Positions 32,807 to 40,938 of a DNA stretch of 64,000 nt are shown here, piece by piece. The notes under the pieces are model-generated. The model was not told the DNA's origin, searched no databases, and saw only the letters and a list, made by a program, of their open reading frames with translations. Origin of the DNA: Rhodopseudomonas_A sp036404135 (lineage in GTDB: Bacteria; Pseudomonadota; Alphaproteobacteria; Rhizobiales; Xanthobacteraceae); contig NZ_DASWPE010000098.1 in assembly GCF_036404135.1 (NCBI RefSeq), forward strand, positions 128,711-192,710, read 5' to 3'. The translations under genes were made by a program, and so were the position numbers. Numbering within the stretch: the stretch's first letter is position 1; the number at the start of each line of letters is the position of its first letter.

Positions 32807-34717
32807 CTAAGCGGCGGCGCAATTGGCGTCGGCGCCACGTTGCGGCAACCGCAACAGCTTCGGCAACCACCGTTTGTCCGCCAGTAACCGCTCTGCCGCT
32901 TCCGCCATGGCGGGCTTCTTCAACTCCACCAGTTGCTGCGCCGCCTGCTCGGAGACCCCTTCGCGAACAGCTTCAAGAATAGCAGCCTTGGTGACCTGCC
33001 AAAGGTAATTCGCCGCAGTGGGCTGCCAATGCGCGGCCATATCCAGCGAGACCGCTTCAGCGAGCTTTTCAGCGTGTTTGAGGGGTGCGGATAAGTTTCC
33101 GCCCGACCGGACGACACTATCGATCGTCAGGGCCGCGCAATGCGCCAACAGCCGCATCAGGCGCTCTTGCGGAAGTGCCTGCAACGCCTCCCACAGGTCC
33201 TGCATGCTTTCCGGCAGCCCGAACGCCAGTTCGGCCTGCCGGTCGCTGCACGCGCGGCCTTCCGGGCTTTCATCGATACCGGGCGCATAGCCGGACAGGA
33301 ACGCGCTGCGCGCGGTGATGTCGAGGCAGCTGACCCGCGTCCCGACGTAGAACGTCGACGCCACCAGCACATGGACTACCGCGAGGAACGCCACGTCGGG
33401 ACGGGTCGCCACCGCCTCGCGCAACGCCATCGTGCGCTGGGCGGTAAGTTGCGCCACCAGCCTGTCCGGGAGCGTGGTGGAGGTTTCTGCGTGGTTGTCA
33501 GGCTCGGCCTCACCTTCGCCAGCCTCACCAGATGCCACGGGTGCCGGGGGTTCATCCGCCTTGCGGATAAACCCGCGCTCGATGCGCAAGCCACCGTCAT
33601 AGCCCAGTGACACGAACGCCCCGCCTGCCGCGATGTCCGCCGGGTCATACACCGGCTGGCCCTTCAACGCCTCAATGGCCGCGTCCAGTTCGTTCATCCG
33701 CGCTTCGGTTTCCGCAGTCAGTTCGTCCCCTTCGGCTGCCGCCGACAGCTGCTCCAGTTCCTCCAACAGCTTGTCAATCTGCGCCTGCACCTCCGCCGCA
33801 ATCTCCGGGGCATCGGGGTGGACCCGGCGCATGTCGCTGGTGGCCCGGTGGTCGAATTCCGGCGCCACCAGTACCCATGCCCAGCCCTCGGCACGGACGC
33901 CTTCGGCTTCACGCTCCAGCTTGCGCAGCACCAGCCGGTCGAGCAACGCCGCATCGGCGAAATATCCGCCATTGTCGGCATCGAACAGGTCGCGCACAAT
34001 GACGCCGCCCGCCTCGGTGTAGTCCTCGGCGCCGACGAAGCGAGCGCGCCGGTCACCGGAAGGCACCTGCCCCTCGGTCAACGCCCGGCGGATCGCATAG
34101 GCGCCCTTATCCCAACCCAAGCCCTGCCACACTTCCTCCTGCCGGGCATGGTCGTCGGTGAGCGTGAACGCCATCACCTGCTCAAGGGTGAGTTCATCGG
34201 CCCGGTACGCCTGCAACAGCATCGGGCTGACCGCCGCCAGCTTGAGGCGCTGGCGCACGACCGCCGGGGTGACGCCGAAGCGTGCGGCGATATCCGCCGC
34301 CGCCATGCCCTTGTCGTTGTGCAGCGACGCAAAGGCCTCGTATTCGTCGGCCGGATGCATCGCGGTACGGATGATGTTCTCGGCCAGGCTGATTTCCTGC
34401 GCATCGTGGCCGGTATCGAGCACGCACCGGATGGGCTCGGCCTTGGTGATCTGCCTGCGCTTGGCGCGCAGCAGCTGCGCCAACCTGCGGCCTTCGCCGA
34501 TGGTGACAAGGTAGCACCCGGTCTCGCGGCCTGCGTCGTTGCGCTCGGGCTCAACAACGAAGTTTTGCAGCATGCCGTTGGCCTCGATGCTGGCGGCCAA
34601 GGCTTCCACTTCCGCCGGGGTGTGCGGCATCTTGCGCACGTTGCGGGGGGATTTTTTGAGCTTGTTGAGCGGCACGAAAATCTCCGTGCCGCTCTTCGGT
34701 TTGGTGGTCTTGGTCAT
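32807..34717 (-). CDS. large ParB/Spo0J-family DNA-binding protein
   Basis: 636 residues from ATG 34717 (AAGGAGACC upstream). The N-terminal ParB domain is clear: FVPLNKLKKSPRNVRKM, ANGMLQNFVVEPERN, TIGEGRRLAQLLRAKRR (the CTP-binding ENIIR region follows as LAENIIRTAMHPADEYEAF), then the helix-turn-helix (AAADIAARFGVTPAVVRQRL). The long C-terminal ~400 residues, with coiled-coil KLLEELEQLSAAAEGDE, are typical of the ParB-like proteins on alphaproteobacterial plasmids and islands rather than chromosomal ParB. No ParA lies next to it, so it may act as a regulator or replication/maintenance factor. Confidence 0.9.
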   Translation of the reverse strand: MTKTTKPKSGTEIFVPLNKLKKSPRNVRKMPHTPAEVEALAASIEANGMLQNFVVEPERNDAGRETGCYLVTIGEGRRLAQLLRAKRRQITKAEPIRCVLDTGHDAQEISLAENIIRTAMHPADEYEAFASLHNDKGMAAADIAARFGVTPAVVRQRLKLAAVSPMLLQAYRADELTLEQVMAFTLTDDHARQEEVWQGLGWDKGAYAIRRALTEGQVPSGDRRARFVGAEDYTEAGGVIVRDLFDADNGGYFADAALLDRLVLRKLEREAEGVRAEGWAWVLVAPEFDHRATSDMRRVHPDAPEIAAEVQAQIDKLLEELEQLSAAAEGDELTAETEARMNELDAAIEALKGQPVYDPADIAAGGAFVSLGYDGGLRIERGFIRKADEPPAPVASGEAGEGEAEPDNHAETSTTLPDRLVAQLTAQRTMALREAVATRPDVAFLAVVHVLVASTFYVGTRVSCLDITARSAFLSGYAPGIDESPEGRACSDRQAELAFGLPESMQDLWEALQALPQERLMRLLAHCAALTIDSVVRSGGNLSAPLKHAEKLAEAVSLDMAAHWQPTAANYLWQVTKAAILEAVREGVSEQAAQQLVELKKPAMAEAAERLLADKRWLPKLLRLPQRGADANCAAA

Positions 34718-35391
34718 GTCTGGTCTCCTTTTCGGGTTTGAGGTTTCAGCGCAAAAGGCGCGCTGAACCTCTGCCCGTCGGCGAGACCGGGGGTGGCAAC
34801 TGCAAGGGCGGACGCAGACGAGGGGGATCACCCGGTCTGCACAAGCGTTGCGCGGAAGACCGGGGATACGGCTGCGGCCGAGCGCAGCGATCCCTTGCGG
34901 GCGCCAGGGGCAGCGCCCCTTAGCACTTCCAGATATTCAACCGATTGGAAAACGAAAAGAGAGGGGCATGGCGCGCACCATAGCGAACCCCATTCTTGGC
35001 ACGAAGATCGCAGCCGTAGGAGCGTCAGCCTGGCCCCGGGAGGCGGGAACGCGGGATCGACTGCGCCGGCCAAGGGTTCAGCACGACCGATTCCGAGATC
35101 GTGGCACAGTGCGCAGCCTTTGTGGCCATGTGTTGCCATAAAGCAACCCTATATTTAAGACTCGACGCTAGAGTTCCCTAACCCGACTTAAAAAGGTTGT
35201 TTACATTGAAAACGACCCGCACAGACAAGACGCCAGTATCGCTTGGCGACTATCAGACGCTGACAGCCGAAATCGCGAAGTTTATGCACGTGCGCGTTGC
35301 CGCAATATCGAAGTATAAGACAGTTAAGATTATTTTCCTAAAACACGGAAGTAGGGTTACACTCCCCCGTCTAACAAAGACGAGGGACATC
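34718..35391. other. long gene-free region upstream of ParB-like gene
   Basis: 674 bases. The part next to the ParB-like start is GC-rich leader sequence. From about 35.15 kb the DNA turns A/T-rich and leads into the next gene. Open frames on both strands here have no recognisable family, no good ribosome site and skewed composition, so I do not call them. Given its place between a ParB-like gene and an unrelated cassette, partition sites could lie here, but I see no clear iterated motif. Confidence 0.35.
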
Positions 35392-35697
35392 ATGACTCCA
35401 AAAATTTACCGGACACGTTCGAGCAGCTCAGACTCAACCCCCACCAAATTCGTCATTGCAGAATTTGAAGGTGGCGTTACGGGCACTAACAAAACGATGG
35501 ATGCGACCGTTAGGGAAGAACAGATTCGACGACAAATCGCAAAGAAGGCGGCGGACTGGCGTACCAAGCATGGCGATGTAAAATTCGAAGGAGGCATCTC
35601 TGCTTCTGCAGTCAATCGAATTGTTGACCCGGCAGTCGAAGCGGCCCCAACAGCAAAGATCGATATTGCGAAAATTATTGGAGCCAGTCGGCTTTAG
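35392..35697 (+). CDS. small cytosolic protein of unknown function
   Basis: 101 residues from ATG 35392 (CGAGGGA upstream); the frame is open further upstream but without a good start. Sequence is rich in Ser/Thr/Lys at the start (YRTRSSSSDSTPTKFVIAEF) with a mixed helix (EEQIRRQIAKKAADWRTKHG). No family recognised. A strong intrinsic terminator follows at 35726, so it is a transcription unit of its own. It is A/T-rich relative to the ParB-like gene. Confidence 0.5.
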   Translation: MTPKIYRTRSSSSDSTPTKFVIAEFEGGVTGTNKTMDATVREEQIRRQIAKKAADWRTKHGDVKFEGGISASAVNRIVDPAVEAAPTAKIDIAKIIGASRL

Positions 35698-35725
35698 TAT
35701 CAAAACACTCCGATTAATGTCCGTA

Positions 35726-35755
35726 GGGCTCTTGCAATCGCAAGAGCCCTTTTTT
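35726..35755 (+). terminator. intrinsic terminator
   Basis: GGGCTCTTGC-AATC-GCAAGAGCCC is a perfect 10 bp stem with a four-base loop, followed by a run of T. This is a textbook rho-independent terminator for the preceding plus-strand gene. Confidence 0.92.
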
Positions 35756-35766
35756 GAAAAGCACTC

Positions 35767-36180
35767 ATGGCACAAGCAGGAAAAGACGGCATTATCGTCG
35801 GAATTCGGGATATGGTTGGCGCCACCAGCTCGGTTTCGGTCCAACAGCTGGCCATTTACATTCCGGACACTGATCGCGATGGCAACGAGATAACTGATCA
35901 CGAAGCCTGGGTCAGCCAAGCATTAGAGTTGCTGAGCATGATCGGAGGAGGAGCTAGTGCCTTCGAAGATGTGCTGGGTGCTTGGCTAAATCCAGAGACG
36001 AAGGTGCTCATCCGTGAGTACACCACAATTGTGTATTCTTATGTGAAGCCGCAAAGTTTTATCGATAAGCTTCCTGAGCTTCGCGCCTTCCTGCATGAAT
36101 TTGGAAGACAGACTAACCAAGGCGAAGTGTTGTTTCATTGGGATGGCGCAGCCTATAGCATCGTAACGTTCGACGGTTAA
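35767..36180 (+). CDS. small cytosolic protein of unknown function
   Basis: 137 residues, starting 11 bp after the terminator stem (ATG at 35767). It reads as an alpha/beta protein (VSVQQLAIYIPDTDRDGNEI, WVSQALELLSMIGGGASAFE) without signal or membrane segments. No catalytic motif recognised. Because an intrinsic terminator separates it from the gene before, it either uses a promoter overlapping the terminator or depends on readthrough. Confidence 0.5.
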   Translation: MAQAGKDGIIVGIRDMVGATSSVSVQQLAIYIPDTDRDGNEITDHEAWVSQALELLSMIGGGASAFEDVLGAWLNPETKVLIREYTTIVYSYVKPQSFIDKLPELRAFLHEFGRQTNQGEVLFHWDGAAYSIVTFDG

Positions 36181-36380
36181 CTGTCGAAACAACAAGACTC
36201 TCGACGGCGGCTGGCGAGTGGCGCGCCTCCTTCCGCGAGGGATCGTCACCGAAGGCCGGGACGCTGGCCCGGCGCGCTTGCGCGTAGAGCCCGGTCAGCT
36301 TGCTGACGCGCCAAGAACATTACCGCGCAAAATGCGAAATGCCCCCGAGGGGGCACCCGCGATCGCGAGCAGTTCCGAGG

Positions 36381-36575
36381 TCAGGACTCCTTTTCCCTGC
36401 GTTCCCGTATGACCATGCGGCCACTCACCGGAAACGCTGTCAGTTCGACATTGAACCCTTTGCCATCTTCATTTGGCCACGCCGCACCGATCTTGGTCCA
36501 GAAGGCGGTCTCGCCTTCCCCAGTTACAACGAAAGCTTCATGACTCGGCTTCTTGGATTTCGATTTGGATGGCAT
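36381..36575 (-). CDS. small conserved island protein, paralogue of 18369-18566
   Basis: 64 residues from ATG 36575 with AGGAGAAA upstream. Its core (HEAFVVTGEGETAFWTKIGA, GKGFNVELTAFPVSGRMVIR) matches the 65-residue protein at 18.4 kb closely. The basic start MPSKSKSKKPSHE could bind nucleic acid, but that is a guess. Being present twice on the same element, in two GC contexts, argues for an element-related role. Confidence 0.65.
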   Translation of the reverse strand: MPSKSKSKKPSHEAFVVTGEGETAFWTKIGAAWPNEDGKGFNVELTAFPVSGRMVIRERREKES

Positions 36576-36734
36576 CGTATTTCTCCTGCTGGTTGTCGCC
36601 ACAAGCGACGGATTCCGGCGGGAGTGAAACGTTTCCTGCGCCGGTTACTTCCGGCTGGCGGTCATCAAGATTCTACGACAACAACCTGGGCGAGAAACAC
36701 GTTAGTAAAATTGTCTGAACAGAAATGTGGCACT

Positions 36735-37826
36735 TTATTTCGTTTTCACATCCGCGGGATCAGGAGTTTGCGACGAAAGAACCCGAACCAGTTCTTCAGG
36801 CAGACCTGCATAAATCACCTGCCGCTCATTACTTGTGAGAAGCCGCGGACTGAATTGCCGCAAATCGAGGTTTCGAAAATTCATTTCACTTATCGAGTCG
36901 TCAAACCTCCGCAAATGAAGCTCGGTCTGATCGGGGGCCGGTTTAGGCCACCCTCCTTTAAGAAAGGAAAGCGAATTTAAGGCGACGCAGCGATGAAAAT
37001 GCAGTTTGAGCTCGTGATCCGACTTGGACCGCAGGTAGGGATTGCGTCTGTAAGCCAGCTTCCAAGCTTCATGACGCGCCATGGACTCTGGAATATCCTC
37101 AATCGACTCGAACTGATCAGGATTACCGGTGACGGGGGTATCTCCCGTTCGAAATTGGGACCATTTTTGGCCAACGACGTCCACGATCTCCATCTTCCAC
37201 GCTTGCTCGATGGCGGGCATGTTGATTACGTTGACGATCGCAAATGCGATACGGCCGTCAGGCAACTTCTGGAAATGCTTCTCCGAAACGTAAACAACCG
37301 CATCAATATTCGAAAATCGCTGGCCCTGAGCCGTTGGCTTCAGCTTGCGATGAACCGCGTGCATGACGACATCAGGGCTGAATTCATCGACCTGGGAGTT
37401 GAGAATCACACAGATGGAAACGGAATTCTTGCGCGGATTGCGAGCCAGGTACTCACTAAACTGCTGACTAGCCTTGCTCAGGTGGGTTTCAATAGTTTTC
37501 GCAAGCTTGTTGAGAATGGCCAGCCTGATTTCATCCCCGTTGCTGAGCTTGCCTAAATCGACACGGCGGGTGCCGTAAAACAATGGCTCTTCATCGGGAA
37601 TGACCTTCTTCTTGAAGGCGTCGTTTACCCGCTCGTTCTGCTCAGATTCAAGATGCTTCATTTCAATAAGGATGAGATCGCGGTAGCAAGCGAAGTCAGG
37701 AAATTTCCCGAGCTTCGCTTCGAGATCTTTCTGATCATCCAGGAGCCGGCCGTGCAGGTGGTGGACAACGAAGTGTGCGAACGCCGCCTGCAAATCCGGG
37801 GGGCCGCCGCGGCGCTCAACGTGCAT
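36735..37826 (-). CDS. putative PD-(D/E)XK nuclease-like protein
   Basis: 363 residues. Near the N-terminus KFPDFACYRDLILIEMKHLE has the spacing of a PD-(D/E)XK active site: Pro43-Asp44, ten residues, then Glu55-Met56-Lys57 in a hydrophobic strand. A preceding helix with HHLHGRLLDDQKDLEAKL fits the helix that precedes the core. The rest (VSICVILNSQVDEFSP, FAIVNVINMPAIEQA) is alpha/beta and unrecognised. It could be a restriction-type or anti-phage nuclease. It is the last gene of a four-gene minus-strand operon with a DUF3892 protein. The fold call rests on motif spacing only. Confidence 0.55.
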   Translation of the reverse strand: MHVERRGGPPDLQAAFAHFVVHHLHGRLLDDQKDLEAKLGKFPDFACYRDLILIEMKHLESEQNERVNDAFKKKVIPDEEPLFYGTRRVDLGKLSNGDEIRLAILNKLAKTIETHLSKASQQFSEYLARNPRKNSVSICVILNSQVDEFSPDVVMHAVHRKLKPTAQGQRFSNIDAVVYVSEKHFQKLPDGRIAFAIVNVINMPAIEQAWKMEIVDVVGQKWSQFRTGDTPVTGNPDQFESIEDIPESMARHEAWKLAYRRNPYLRSKSDHELKLHFHRCVALNSLSFLKGGWPKPAPDQTELHLRRFDDSISEMNFRNLDLRQFSPRLLTSNERQVIYAGLPEELVRVLSSQTPDPADVKTK

Positions 37827-37852
37827 GTCTTCGGTCCTTGGCCCGCTTTCGG

Positions 37853-38155
37853 CTAGTCTTTGGCCTCAGCCGCAACAATATCACGACGTTGACCTGCGGT
37901 CTTCGCCCGCTCAAGAATCGGTTCTCGATACTTCGCTTTCATCTTTGGAATGAGCGGTGCGACGAAGGGATTGTTTCGGTAAGGAGCAACCTTGCCATCG
38001 ATTGCCGATTCCATGGTTTGGATCGCCGCGTTGATACTTTCTGTGTTCTCCGGGTCGAAGTGCACCGTAGCGAGCTGTCCATCTAGGGACTTAAACGCGC
38101 GCTGCGCTTCATCAAGCTGTCTTTGAAGATTATCGAAGCCTGTGACTTTTACCAT
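37853..38155 (-). CDS. small helical protein of unknown function
   Basis: 100 residues, MVKVTGFDNLQRQLDEAQRA, strongly helical with a likely short coiled coil, and ending in a basic helix (YREPILERAKTAGQRRDIVA). I recognise the pattern as a conserved hypothetical protein of alphaproteobacterial islands (FDPENTESINAAIQTMESAI block). It lies 26 bp before the PD-(D/E)XK-like gene and 16 bp after the DUF3892 gene, so it is part of the same operon. Confidence 0.6.
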   Translation of the reverse strand: MVKVTGFDNLQRQLDEAQRAFKSLDGQLATVHFDPENTESINAAIQTMESAIDGKVAPYRNNPFVAPLIPKMKAKYREPILERAKTAGQRRDIVAAEAKD

Positions 38156-38171
38156 TGGGCGTTCCCTCGGG

Positions 38172-38462
38172 TTAGACGGTGCACTCGTTGAGCGCCAGAA
38201 GATTATCCTTCCAGATCCCGTCGGCATACGTCTGCAGGAATTTGCGGCCGGCTGGACTCGTACGCACCCCGACCCAAGCCGTGGCATTGCCTTCTCGCGT
38301 ATAGAACCGGTGCTGCTTGGTTTCGATGAACCGCACCACGTTCGGCACAGTGTCTTCCCACCTGCCGACGCCGTTCGGATTCTGGCCGCCGACGTGGGTG
38401 ATATGTTCGTGCGGGCTATCGCGATGGGGCTTGGTGACGCAATCGATGCGATAATCGGGCAT
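38172..38462 (-). CDS. DUF3892-domain protein
   Basis: 96 residues, ATG at 38462. The DUF3892 pattern is visible: CVTKPHRDSPHEHITHVGGQ near the start and a later basic beta segment (HRFYTREGNATAWVGVR). Small, soluble, with several His that could bind metal. Function unknown, but DUF3892 genes recur in mobile islands next to defence genes. It is the second gene of the operon, five bases after the 70-residue gene. Confidence 0.75.
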   Translation of the reverse strand: MPDYRIDCVTKPHRDSPHEHITHVGGQNPNGVGRWEDTVPNVVRFIETKQHRFYTREGNATAWVGVRTSPAGRKFLQTYADGIWKDNLLALNECTV

Positions 38463-38467
38463 GTTCG

Positions 38468-38680
38468 TTACTCCCCCTTGATGATCTTGGAGAGGGACGC
38501 ACCGTTCCGGTCGCGGAGGGTGTCGAGGCGCATATCGCTCCTGACGCCCGGCGCAAAATCCGGGCCGTAGGTTTTGCGCAGCGTCCCCACCAAGGTGTCC
38601 CCACGCTTCTGGCGAATTTCGCCATCAAGATCCCGGCAACGATCATCAAGGCCGGTCTTGCAGTGTCCATCTTTTGACAT
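38468..38680 (-). CDS. small conserved protein of unknown function
   Basis: 70 residues from ATG 38680: MSKDGHCKTGLDDRCRDLDG, then KRGDTLVGTLRKTYGPDFAP. Highly charged and helical. I recall the DTLVxTLRxTYGxDFA pattern from conserved island proteins near DUF3892, without a function. It opens the four-gene operon that ends in the PD-(D/E)XK-like gene and is divergent from the XRE/ImmA pair across a 116 bp promoter region. Confidence 0.6.
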   Translation of the reverse strand: MSKDGHCKTGLDDRCRDLDGEIRQKRGDTLVGTLRKTYGPDFAPGVRSDMRLDTLRDRNGASLSKIIKGE

Positions 38681-38796
38681 TTCAGTTCTCCTTTCGTTTC
38701 TCCTTGCGCCATGCGATTCCGCCATGGCATAGTTGACGACACCGCCATGATGACTCGAAATGGCGAACCCGTCAATACGTCAATGTCGAAAGCGCC

Positions 38797-39150
38797 ATGA
38801 ACCCAAGAGAAGATACTGATATCTTTCAGGAAAGACTTAAGCTTGCCCGCGACCTGCGGGCTCTGAGCCAAACCCAGCTCGCGACCAGCGCCGGGCTTCC
38901 GGCCAGTTCAGTGTCCCATTTCGAGTCCGGCTCACGAAAGCCGTCGTTCGACAACCTGAAGCGTCTGGCCGGCGCTTTGAGCGTGACGACGGACTACCTG
39001 TTAGGCCGATCGGATGTCCCTGATGCATCGGGTTCAGTCGGCCGGCTGCACCGCGACCAGCACAAGCTTAGCTCCGAGGATCTGAAGCTAACGGAGCAAT
39101 TTGTTGAGATGCTGCTTAAGCGCGGCGCGCAAAAAAAGGATGACGAGTGA
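38797..39150 (+). CDS. XRE-family helix-turn-helix regulator
   Basis: 117 residues. A cI/Xre-type HTH occupies about 10-68 (LKLARDLRALSQTQLATSAG, LPASSVSHFESGSRKPSFDN, GALSVTTDYLLGRSD). The helical tail likely dimerises. It overlaps the next gene by four bases. XRE repressor plus ImmA/IrrE protease is the switch of ICEBs1-like elements: the protease cleaves the repressor upon a signal and frees integrase/excision genes. Being 2.3 kb from the integrase, it could control excision or the divergent PD-(D/E)XK-like operon. Confidence 0.88.
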   Translation: MNPREDTDIFQERLKLARDLRALSQTQLATSAGLPASSVSHFESGSRKPSFDNLKRLAGALSVTTDYLLGRSDVPDASGSVGRLHRDQHKLSSEDLKLTEQFVEMLLKRGAQKKDDE

Positions 39151-40037
39151 GCGCAAAGCCTCGCCTCGCAAGAAAGTCACTGGCGGAAGGATCCGCCAGT
39201 CTTGTGTTGCGTGAAATGAAAATCGAAGGACTGCGCGTCGATCCGGCCGACCTTGCGACCCGCAAGGGAATCCTCGTTCAGGCAAAACCCGACACCGCCG
39301 CCGGCGTTTCTGGAATGCTGGTAAAGGCCGGTGATGAATTTGGAATCATGTACGCGACCAATATCCCGAGCAAGGGCTTCAAGAAATTTTCAATCGCCCA
39401 CGAGCTCGGCCACTACTGCATTGACGGCCATTCCGACGCATTACTTGCCAACGGCGTCCATTGTTCCCACGCCGGCTTTCGTTCATCGGATCCATTCGAA
39501 CAGGAGGCCGATTATTTTGCCGCCGCGCTGCTTATGCCGGAATTGGCTTTTCGCAAGGAAATGAACCGTTACGATCCGGGGCTGGCATGTATCGAGGCGC
39601 TCAGAAAGGCTTGTGAAACCTCGCTTACGGCAACCGCCATTCGTTATGCCGGGCTCACCCGCGATGGCGTCGCAGTCATTCTAAGCTCCGGTGAGACGGT
39701 CGATTATTGCTTCATGTCCGAAGGACTCAAGGAGGCCAAAGGCATTAGCTGGATACGCAAGGGTACACCTGTTCCGGACGGTACGGTAACATCAGCGTTC
39801 AACGCCCGACCAGAGAACGTGCGTACAGGCGAGCGAGACGGCGGTGATGGTCGCCTCAACGATTGGATGGGCGGCGAGCGAACTTATCGCGTTCGCGAAG
39901 ATGTACTCGGGCTTGGTCAGTATGGCCGCACGCTCACTGTACTAACATGCGAAGGCCTCAGTGCAGAAAAAGAATCTGAATATGATAGCGAAGACGATGA
40001 ATTGATTGAGAGCTGGACGCCGAAATTCCGCAAATGA
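39147..40037 (+). CDS. ImmA/IrrE-family metallo-endopeptidase
   Basis: 296 residues, ATGA-coupled to the XRE gene. Zinc motif HELGH at 85-89 (SIAHELGHYC) with the third ligand in EQEADYFAAALLMPE. The C-terminal half is the IrrE-like extension (AIRYAGLTRDGVAVILSSGE). The family cuts Xre-type repressors to derepress element or stress genes. Length and motifs are complete, so it should be active. Confidence 0.9.
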   Translation: MSAKPRLARKSLAEGSASLVLREMKIEGLRVDPADLATRKGILVQAKPDTAAGVSGMLVKAGDEFGIMYATNIPSKGFKKFSIAHELGHYCIDGHSDALLANGVHCSHAGFRSSDPFEQEADYFAAALLMPELAFRKEMNRYDPGLACIEALRKACETSLTATAIRYAGLTRDGVAVILSSGETVDYCFMSEGLKEAKGISWIRKGTPVPDGTVTSAFNARPENVRTGERDGGDGRLNDWMGGERTYRVREDVLGLGQYGRTLTVLTCEGLSAEKESEYDSEDDELIESWTPKFRK

Positions 40038-40061
40038 AACTGTTTTGGGAATTTTGCGGCT

Positions 40062-40637
40062 TCAGTCCGAAACAAGTTGCTTGATTAGGGTTGCAAGTGG
40101 CGCCTCATCAGCATTGAAGCTCGTAATCATAGCTTTCAAAAACATATCTGGGTCGAAGTCATCGAAATCGAGCGGATGGCCTGCCCTTTCTGCCAACAAC
40201 AAGAAGAATGAAATCTGCGCGCGGCCATTTCCTTCACGAAAGGCATGTATGGCGTTCAACTCTGCGAGAAAATGTGCTGACTTCTTGGCAAACTCATCTG
40301 AAGAGAGGCCTTCTAAGTACTTGTCTTTTTCTAGTTTTTTAAAGAGTTTCTTCGCTTCACTTTCAATGTTCTCGGGGTAGCAGAACATGCTGCCATCCTT
40401 GGAGATGCGCACCGTGCGGATCTCTCCTGCCCAGTCATAAACGTCCTGGAAAAGGTGATGGTGAATGGCCTTGAAGTGCTTGAAATCCAGGTCACCGGCG
40501 GGAGCTTCATCATCGGCCCTTGCGTCGCTGACTTCAGCCTCGAAATCCGCAAGCTCGGCGGCGTCTCTCAAGTCTAGTTTGTTTTTCAGGACGGTTGTGC
40601 CGGGATAGCAGTAGTCGTCGGCGACGGCGTCGTACAT
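40062..40637 (-). CDS. Fic-family AMPylase toxin
   Basis: 191 residues. The Fic active-site loop is HAFREGNGRAQ (131-141; consensus HPFxxGNGR), within a six-helix Fic core; LFQDVYDWAGEIRTVRISKD is the conserved upstream block. The second Arg of the full motif is replaced (Ile142), as happens in some Fic subgroups, which may change phosphate contacts. No inhibitory helix is visible in the protein itself; a 66-residue gene six bases upstream probably encodes the antitoxin. Fic toxins AMPylate targets such as gyrase. Confidence 0.88.
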   Translation of the reverse strand: MYDAVADDYCYPGTTVLKNKLDLRDAAELADFEAEVSDARADDEAPAGDLDFKHFKAIHHHLFQDVYDWAGEIRTVRISKDGSMFCYPENIESEAKKLFKKLEKDKYLEGLSSDEFAKKSAHFLAELNAIHAFREGNGRAQISFFLLLAERAGHPLDFDDFDPDMFLKAMITSFNADEAPLATLIKQLVSD

Positions 40638-40643
40638 CGGAGG

Positions 40644-40844
40644 CTACGCCTTGCGATAGGCCTTGATGATCGCCTTCCGGCGTTCCTCGGGACTGGAGGC
40701 CTTGCTCTTAATGGCCTCGACCTTCCCCTTCATCTTGGGTGAATAAGCTATGCCTTCAACGGCGCTGATTTTCCTGAACCGGGCGCTGCCGATCACGAAG
40801 CCGCCCGCCTTGCCCTTTTTCGGTGATGTCTTCTTTGGAGCCAT
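40644..40844 (-). CDS. small antitoxin partner of Fic
   Basis: 66 residues, basic (MAPKKTSPKKGKAGGFVIGS), with FRKISAVEGIAYSPKMKGKV. SAVEG resembles the inhibitory (S/T)xxxE(G/N) motif of anti-Fic proteins, though here with one residue less between Ser and Glu. It sits six bases upstream of the Fic gene in the antitoxin-first order, which together supports the assignment. The alternative is an unrelated small basic protein. Confidence 0.7.
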   Translation of the reverse strand: MAPKKTSPKKGKAGGFVIGSARFRKISAVEGIAYSPKMKGKVEAIKSKASSPEERRKAIIKAYRKA

Positions 40845-40938
40845 GACGCATTCATATCACGAATCACACCGGATCGCACCTGGTCCCGACATCATCCTGC
40901 CGACCGGCGTCACTTTCGATAAGTGGGAGCAAAAAGTT

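Noticed and set aside
34828..35139. 103-codon minus-strand frame upstream of the ParB-like gene (MATHGHKGCALCHDLG)
   Set aside because: No recognised family and no good ribosome site; left uncalled though a leader peptide is not excluded.
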